A stretch of 64,000 nt of DNA from Pelecanus crispus (lineage: Eukaryota > Chordata > Aves > Pelecaniformes > Pelecanidae): contig NC_134643.1 in the NCBI RefSeq assembly GCF_030463565.1, positions 215,812,583 to 215,876,582 on the forward strand, written 5' to 3'. Shown here piece by piece: positions 59,768 to 64,000 of this stretch (position 1 is the first letter of the stretch; the number at the start of each line of letters is the position of its first letter). The notes beneath the pieces are model-generated. The model had not been told where the DNA came from. It saw nothing but the letters and a program-made list of their open reading frames with translations, and ran no database searches. Both the position numbers and the translations under genes were made by a program.

Positions 59768-60100
59768 AAGTCTACTGGAGAGTAGAGACTAAAAATAGAC
59801 TATCGTGGCCTGAATGAAGTCATGCTGCCACTGAGTGCTGCCGTGCCAGACATGCTAGAATTTCAATACGAACTGGAGTCAAAGGCAGCCAAGTGGTTTG
59901 CCACAAATGATATCACTAATGCTTTTTTCTCAATCCCTTTGGCAGCGGAGTGCAGGCCACAGTTTGCTTTCACTTGGAGGGGCATCCAGTACACCTGGAA
60001 TCAACTGCCCCAGGGGTGGAAACACAGCCCTACCATTTGCCACGGACTAAATGAACTCAGTGAATATTTTATAAGGATGGCCCATAGACTAAGGGAATGA
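59768..60100 (+). pseudogene. Reverse transcriptase fragment (motifs A and B only)
   Basis: In the same frame as the protease, after two stops, the sequence encodes IDYRGLNEVMLPL, then DITNAFFSIPL (motif A with its catalytic Asp), QFAFTWRGIQYTWNQLPQGWKHSP (motif B) and CHGL. It ends before motif C (the double-Asp box). The rest of RT, RNase H and integrase is deleted. The motif wording is closest to ERVL-type pol. Confidence 0.85.
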
Positions 60101-60194
60101 TATCTGTGTGCATATATCAAAAGACAGAAAAGGTGGTGGTGATTAATTGGGATGTATTGGAAAGTGTGGGACCTGAGCATAACGTAGATGGTAT

Positions 60195-60212
60195 AGAATA
60201 AGGGGTGGATAC
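60195..60212 (+). other. Degenerate polypurine tract before the 3' LTR
   Basis: AGAATAAGGGGTGGATAC directly precedes the LTR start. It is purine-rich as expected for the plus-strand primer of a retrovirus, but is interrupted by T and C. Confidence 0.5.
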
Positions 60213-60760
60213 TGTCCTGATTTTGGCTGGGATAGAGTTAATTTTCTTCCTAGTAGCTGGTATAGTGCTGTGGTTTGGATACAGCATGAGAATAATGTTT
60301 ATAACATGCTGATGTTTTTGTTGTTGCTAAGTAGTGCTGACACTAGCCAAGGACTTTTCAGCTTCCCATGCTCTGCCAGGTGCACAAGAAGTTGGGAGGG
60401 GGCACAGCCAGGGCAGCTGACCCAAACTGCCCAAAGGGCTATTCCATACTATATGGCGTCATGCTCAGTATAGAAACTGGGGGGAGTTGGCTGGGGGCAG
60501 CGATCGCTGCTTGGGGATGGGCTGGGCATCGGTCAGAGGGTGGTGAGCAATTGCATTTTGCGTCACTTGTTTTGTATATTCTTTTATCATCATCATTATT
60601 ATTATTATTATACCTTCCTTTTCTGTCCTATTAAATTGCCTTTATCTCAACCCAGAATTTTTACTTTTTTTTTCCAGTTCTCTCCCCCATCCCACTGAGG
60701 GACAGGGAGTGAGCGAATGGTTGTGTGGTGTTTATCTGCCTGCTGGGTTAAACCACAACA
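60213..60760 (+). mobile_element. 3' LTR of the deleted provirus
   Basis: The 548-bp LTR starts TGTCCTGATTTTGGCTGGG and ends AAACCACAACA. Its layout is that of the solo LTRs: TGGCGTCA, TATAGAAA, a G6 run, CAGCGATCGCTGCTTGG, an ATC/ATT microsatellite (60587-60610), ATTAAATTG and the terminal GGTTGTGTGGTG region. This ties the solo LTR family to the ERVL-type internal region. Confidence 0.93.
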
Positions 60761-61468
60761 ACTGCTCAGATTGATTTTTAAGATGATGAAAATTACCATA
60801 GCATTTTTTTCCTTTCTGCATATGAAAAATTTGTTTTGTTTTATCAGCTCAGGATAACATAGCTGTTTTCATATGTATTCTTGGGAACAAGGCAATGTAC
60901 TTGATAGTCTATGTCAAGGTTCCAACATGTGCTTGTAAAGGATAACTTATAAGAAGCTAAAATCTGGAGCATATATGAAGATACTGGTACTCAGAATAGG
61001 TCTGAATTGGAGTAAAATTTACCCCTAGCAGCAGAGAACAGGTTATCATTGATTTAATGAGATGAAGTAGTCTCCTATAGCATCCTCAGGAGAATGGTTC
61101 AAGTCACCTGGTGAATTTATATCTGCTAAGAATAGTTGAAAAAATTAGTCTTTTAAAATGAGCTGTCCTGGCTGTCTGTGAGTAGATTTGGTCTCTTAGC
61201 TCCTTGGCTGACTATGTCAAAGAGCACCGTGAATCCTTGTATTGCTTCTGCTGGTCCATCCAAGAATAGAGCTTTACTGCAGAGAGGTCATGCCTCATGC
61301 AGTCAGTGAATCTTGCAAAGGAAACGCCAGTCCAGAGTCCAGGAGATAGCTGGCAGCAAAGGGAGTCCTGCTAAGACACGCTGGAATTGCCATATTACAG
61401 CTGCCAAGAGGTCCTTCGAATTACCTGTCTCTGAGGATATGTTTGCGTTGGTTGTTCACACTGAGTTG

Positions 61469-61486
61469 AAAAAAAAAAAAAAAAAA
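61469..61486. repeat. A18 homopolymer
   Basis: Uninterrupted run of 18 A. No LINE or retrocopy is visible immediately upstream that it could be the tail of. Confidence 0.9.
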
Positions 61487-63340
61487 GCTGTGTGACTGTG
61501 TTAGACTTGGACCTATGGAGAGCCTGGGTATGGTGTTGCAGGCAAAGCATCACGCTAACATCATGCTTTGGTTTTGCTTTTGCTCAGAACATGGGTAGAG
61601 TGGACTTGTGCCAAATGAAATACAAAAGGTAAATATACCCTTAGATTCTTCTGTTACAGGTTCAAGAAAACCCTTATATTTCTGCAGTTCAACTAAATGC
61701 TTATGATTTTATTTCCTCTAAAGATAAGCACACCAACAGCTCCATTTTACCAAGTGGAATAGAGCTTAGCATTTTATTAAAAAATAAAAGTGTCTTGGAG
61801 CTGATCTTGGTGATACACTTCCTATTCATTTATCAACAAATTGACCACTTCCTCTACAGGATAAAAGAAAATTATAATTTAGAGCTATCATCCAATCAGG
61901 TATTGCCAGGTGCTTCAAAAGAGGATACAATATACCCTATAGCTGTAGAATAACCTGCCTCAGGTTACAATTTTACCCTAATCCTTAGTTGCTAGAATTT
62001 GGTTTATACCTGTCACTGACACATTCCATACTTTCTCCAATTTTTGGTAGCATTAGCCATTATGACTTTGAACACTCAAACTATTCACAAAATAGCCAGT
62101 AGTTCTTTAAATTTACCAAATTCCTGACTTCCACAGTATGCTTAAAGTTTGAGAATGTGATTTCCATTTTAGTATTCTCCATCTCCAGATTATGCTGAAC
62201 ATGTCCTTGGTCTTGTGTCATGATTCTCTAGATGATGAAAAAAAGATTGTTCTAGTCCATCTTCTCTAAGGTTTTCCATTATTTTATACACAGTGTTGTA
62301 TAAAGCCATCTCCTACTGCTTTTGAATAAACTGTTTATCTCCTAAGGATTCCCTGTGATACAGACTGATACAGAAGTTATTTTTCTACTTTATGATGTTT
62401 CTGTACTGCTAAATGCTTCTTTCAATCCCCTTAGGCAGATAATTTTTTTACAAACTTTCTACTCGCAAAATATTTTACAACTCTATATTCTTTAGATTTC
62501 TTCTCAACTAGAACATTCTTCGGTCTCTGATTTTCACTTTTTCCAAATTTACTTGCAAGGTTTATTTGCTTTTGCTGAAGGATACTTCCTTTGTTAAAGT
62601 AATTTTTCTAATTTGCAAATGAGAAATACTGGCTTTTCACTTTACTATTCTACTTTTGGAATAATTAACAGGTTAACAAAGTTTAATGTTACTATTTTAT
62701 AAGTAACTTTGAAGATTTATTTTCTCAGCTGGTTACTGTTTGAACCAAGTCTCACAGAAAAGAGGATGGAATTGGTGATGAACTTATTCTGTTTCCTCTC
62801 CAAGAAGAGAATAGAAGTGTAATTAGAAGTATGAGATGAGTCATGGGCACATGACTGAATAACTCTAGAAATGATTTAGAAAGACTTGGAGTGTTGATCA
62901 TTTGGAGGTATTCTCTGAGAAGAGGTTTCATATCTTCATGGACAGACTTCACCTAAGCATATGGGATACCAGCTTGCAATCCAAGCTGGCAGAATGAATA
63001 AAAAGAACTTGAAATTGAGAGATGGGAAGAGAGCCTGAGAAGGAATCATATAGTTTCTTCATGTAACACCCAGGGGAGGGGGAATTTTGGCTTCAGGAAG
63101 GTGGTGGCAACAAATATAGAAAATAGGAGCTCAAAGACTGAGGAGTTCGACTGCAGTGGCAGTAAGAAAAGCAGCAGAGTCAGTAAAAGAATGCCAGGAA
63201 CCTATGCAACAAAATAGAGGATCCAAAACCAGTGAGAAATTAAAATCAAACTTTCTGGAAATAATTCTGTTAGAATAGAATTGCACCAATGATCAGAGAA
63301 GAGAAATACTAACTGAAAGGTGTATAGACTTCATAAAAGG

Positions 63341-63365
63341 AAAAAAAAAAAAAAAGAAAAAAAAA
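63341..63365. repeat. A-rich simple tract
   Basis: A15 followed by G and A9. Simple sequence in unique purine-rich DNA. Confidence 0.9.
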
Positions 63366-64000
63366 GAGGGAGGGTGGTATCCTGCTAAAAGCCAAAATTA
63401 CATTGAGGAAGAGCTGTAAAGACTGTGCAGGGAAGGATGCAGAAACTTGCGTAGGATAAGATCACCTCTGTTTTAGTAGGGAAATACTAATGCAAACAAT
63501 TTAACGATGGGACACTGCAGATCCTCATACGCAAAGGAGATAATAAAAGTACTAATGGCTGCTGAGTTCTGGACATACACCCAGTAGATTTCTTCAGTAC
63601 AGAGTCTATTTGCCAATATACCCCAGCCTTTGTTTTGATAAAGAACAAAGACAACCCTGAAGAGTCTGTCATAGAAAATAGGGTTATATTGAAAGCAGAT
63701 GAGATTATTTTGTTCAAATTAAATGGAAGAGCAAACAAAACAGACATAACTAAGAAGTACTTTTGCACATTTTGATAAATAAAAGAAGCTAATTAAGAAA
63801 GTGAAGTCAGCTGTATTGAGGAGCTTAGGGACTTGAATGTGGAGGAAGCTTGGCATTTCTTTATATTAAAGATACAAAAATATTCTCTGGAACTTGTATC
63901 CAAAAGAGGGGGAAAAAATATTAAAAAAAAAAGTTCCAGATCTAGCTGGAGGAAAAGTTTTCTCAGCAAGGATACCAAAGGGCAAGAATTGAGGCTAGAA

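Larger units (their letters stand above)
58013..60760 (+). mobile_element. ERVL-type provirus, doubly deleted, with target duplication
   Basis: The element keeps the first 20 bases of a 5' LTR (TGTCCTGGTTTCAGCTGGG), jumps into gag, and continues through protease and the first part of the reverse transcriptase. It then jumps to a complete 3' LTR (60213-60760). The perfect 5-bp duplication ACTGC flanks the whole (58008-58012 and 60761-60765), proving it is one insertion. Two deletions, of the 5' LTR with leader and of the rest of pol and anything beyond, have removed the promoter, primer site and catalytic centre. Stops break the remaining frames. It is an endogenous fossil with no capacity to replicate. 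Confidence 0.93.
35396..64000 (-). other. MTNR1B: Presumed intron 1 of MTNR1B (open-ended)
   Basis: If the receptor gene is intact, everything upstream of the acceptor to the window edge is intron. None of the open frames here encodes the expected exon 1 signature (a TM1 VDxLGNLLVILSV-like segment ending RNKKLRNAG). The stretch is rich in insertions: CR1 on both strands, with the longer copies all on the gene's sense strand, and four LTR elements, three antisense and one sense to the gene. This is inference from gene structure, not from a visible donor site. Confidence 0.6.
60766..64000. other. Unique sequence to the window edge
   Basis: Two A-rich tracts and a purine-rich region at 62990-63430. 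No exon with melatonin receptor TM1 similarity was seen on the minus strand, and nothing else recognisable. Confidence 0.5.

Noticed and set aside
35396..64000. Exons of FAT3 or SLC36A4, the mammalian neighbours of MTNR1B
   Set aside because: No cadherin, EGF, laminin-G or amino-acid transporter motifs were seen in any frame within the window.

Overview
The window is vertebrate nuclear DNA from a bird, most likely a neoavian species. It is AT-rich and gene-poor. It is sprinkled with CR1 LINE copies, most of them 5'-truncated and ending in the avian CR1 3' octamer-type tail (ATTCTATG repeats). It also carries several copies of one avian ERVL-like LTR family. The only gene recognisable with confidence is the large second exon of a melatonin receptor at 34527-35395 on the minus strand. 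It is best assigned to MTNR1B (Mel1b/MT2) and encodes TM2 to the C-terminus behind a clean splice acceptor. Exon 1 (N-terminus and TM1) was not found, so if the gene is intact the bases above 35395 are intron and that intron exceeds 28.6 kb.

Layout. 1-13 kb: mostly unique AT-rich DNA with a few CR1 pieces, an LTR/CR1 chimera at 7280-7740, and a CpG-richer patch at 1582-1801 (minus) that looks like an internal exon of an unidentified gene. 13-34 kb: unique DNA with CR1 copies at 13.2, 15.9, 22.1, 26.3-28.1 (old) and 31.2 kb, plus a solo LTR at 19121-19694 with a perfect 5-bp target duplication. 34.5-35.4 kb: MTNR1B exon 2. 36-64 kb: presumed MTNR1B intron 1. It holds two long CR1 copies (40.6-43.3 and 45.3-47.9 kb), older CR1 remnants, three solo LTRs (two of them inserted inside CR1 copies) and a doubly deleted ERVL-type provirus at 58013-60760. 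A candidate CTCF site and a tRNA-like inverted repeat lie at 44.15-44.5 kb.

Function. The receptor would be a Gi-coupled melatonin receptor at the plasma membrane. Nothing else in the window forms a pathway with it. The rest is transposon history: old CR1, then younger CR1, then the LTR family inserted into CR1. No tRNA or rRNA gene, CRISPR array or bacterial-type operon was seen. Species, chromosome and copy ages cannot be fixed by reading alone.
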